DNA from: Yoonia sp. GPGPB17
GTDB lineage: Bacteria > Pseudomonadota > Alphaproteobacteria > Rhodobacterales > Rhodobacteraceae
Reading direction: 5' to 3'
NCBI RefSeq assembly: GCF_037892195.1
Contig: NZ_JATACI010000002.1
Coordinates: 1,674,001 to 1,738,000 of the forward strand
DNA length: 64,000 nt
The stretch's first letter is position 1. Each line of letters starts with the position of its first letter. Position numbers and translations under genes: made by a program. Under the pieces are notes generated by a model. That model had not been told where the DNA came from. It searched no databases and worked only from the letters and a program-made list of their open reading frames with translations. Below, piece after piece: positions 63,582 through 64,000 of the stretch.

Positions 63582-64000
63582 TCAGGCCGCGTAGCAGACC
63601 CACCCTTTGAATGTGAAACCTGCATAGAACTGCTGAACATCCTTGAATCCGGCTTCGATCAAAAGCGCTTCATCCTCTTTGGGCGAAAGGACCGGCAGAT
63701 GCTCCTTCATGGCCGCGATGCCTTTCTCCGCCTTCGCGGCCTCAAGTCCCCATGAAACAAGCAGATTATCATTGCGTTGCAGCCATAGATCGCGCTCAGG
63801 CGCGTTTTGCGCAAAACTATGGTGGGCAACAACGAATGGCGCGCAGCGTCGCAGCCTGCTATGCAACGCGCGCAATGTACGCAGGCGCGCTGCCCGCTCA
63901 AGAAAATGCAAGGTCAACAGACAGGCGGCACCATCAAATGGGCCATCTGGGGCATCATCAATATAGCTCTCGTAAAAAGTGACCCTTTGCACCCGGTCGC
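63582..64000 (-). CDS. SAM-dependent methyltransferase, C-terminal part (5' part lies outside the window)
   Basis: The minus-strand frame is open to the window edge and ends at 63582. The visible 138 or so residues include RVTFYESYIDDAPDGPFDGAACLLTLHFLERAARLRTLRALHSRLRRCAPFVVAHHSF and end with DVQQFYAGFTFKGWVCYAA. The phrase DGAACLLTLHFL-DAAR is the motif IV region of class I methyltransferases related to TrmR/CmoA-type and UbiE-like enzymes. The SAM-binding motif I is beyond the edge. It is divergently separated from the VOC operon by the operator region. Confidence 0.75.
   Translation of the reverse strand, partial: DRVQRVTFYESYIDDAPDGPFDGAACLLTLHFLERAARLRTLRALHSRLRRCAPFVVAHHSFAQNAPERDLWLQRNDNLLVSWGLEAAKAEKGIAAMKEHLPVLSPKEDEALLIEAGFKDVQQFYAGFTFKGWVCYAA

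Overview
The window looks like a chromosomal segment of a marine alphaproteobacterium of the order Rhodobacterales (Roseobacter group). This rests on gene content and protein style: a TrcR/DUF1013 regulator, a CycM-like membrane-anchored cytochrome c, a SoeABC-type sulfite dehydrogenase beside TauE/YeiH-type exporters, a YejABEF peptide transporter, and moderate-to-high GC. I see no phage, transposase, integrase or CRISPR array. The genus cannot be fixed from the sequence alone.

Layout. (1) 1-7166 (+): the end of an acetate kinase gene, two putative sulfur-oxyanion exporters, and the sulfite dehydrogenase genes soeA, soeB and soeC, with a LysE-type exporter and a 49-residue membrane peptide wedged between soeA and soeB. 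This resembles the tail of a sulfonate (taurine-type) dissimilation cluster that oxidises or exports sulfite. (2) 7222-20499: a complete galactoside locus. It has an IclR regulator and transporter ATPase on the minus strand. Divergent to these lie a binding protein, two permeases, GH36 alpha-galactosidase, SDR sugar dehydrogenase, KDGal kinase, KDPGal aldolase, SMP-30 lactonase, GH42 beta-galactosidase and mutarotase. Together they encode uptake of galactosides and the De Ley-Doudoroff route, except galactonate dehydratase, which is absent here. (3) 20683-23092: a cyanide-insensitive-type bd quinol oxidase. (4) 23176-31382: a tRNA with CAU anticodon, a GNAT enzyme, a GlcD-type flavoenzyme, haem genes hemC/hemE/hemF, a lipoprotein, an SDR, rsmC and clpS. 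(5) 31684-38983: D,D-carboxypeptidase and yejABEF. (6) 39126-44025: cytochrome c, pheA, a SRPBCC protein, nudC and a CpdB-like nucleotidase. (7) 44062-53608: SRP RNA, rsgA, a phosphatase, an ankyrin protein, dnaX-ybaB-recR, two unknown membrane proteins and a methyltransferase. (8) 53660-64000: trcR, RNase T2, a lipoprotein, an alpha/beta hydrolase, gabD, a thioredoxin-like protein, an ECF sigma factor with a VWA protein, a beta-lactamase-fold hydrolase, a VOC/WYL pair and a truncated methyltransferase.

A striking general feature is that eleven genes carry single-base frameshifts, several of them one base short in C/G runs. They include hemE, which is hit twice and is normally essential. Adding or removing one base at each site restores a full-length family member every time. 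I therefore read most of these as base-calling or assembly indels, not true pseudogenes. They are typed 'pseudogene' only because the sequence as given does not encode an intact product. Small regulatory and repeat features are also present: an inverted-repeat operator upstream of the galactoside operon, a family of palindromic intergenic repeats, promoters for the tRNA and SRP RNA, several hairpin terminators, and a probable operator upstream of the VOC/WYL operon.
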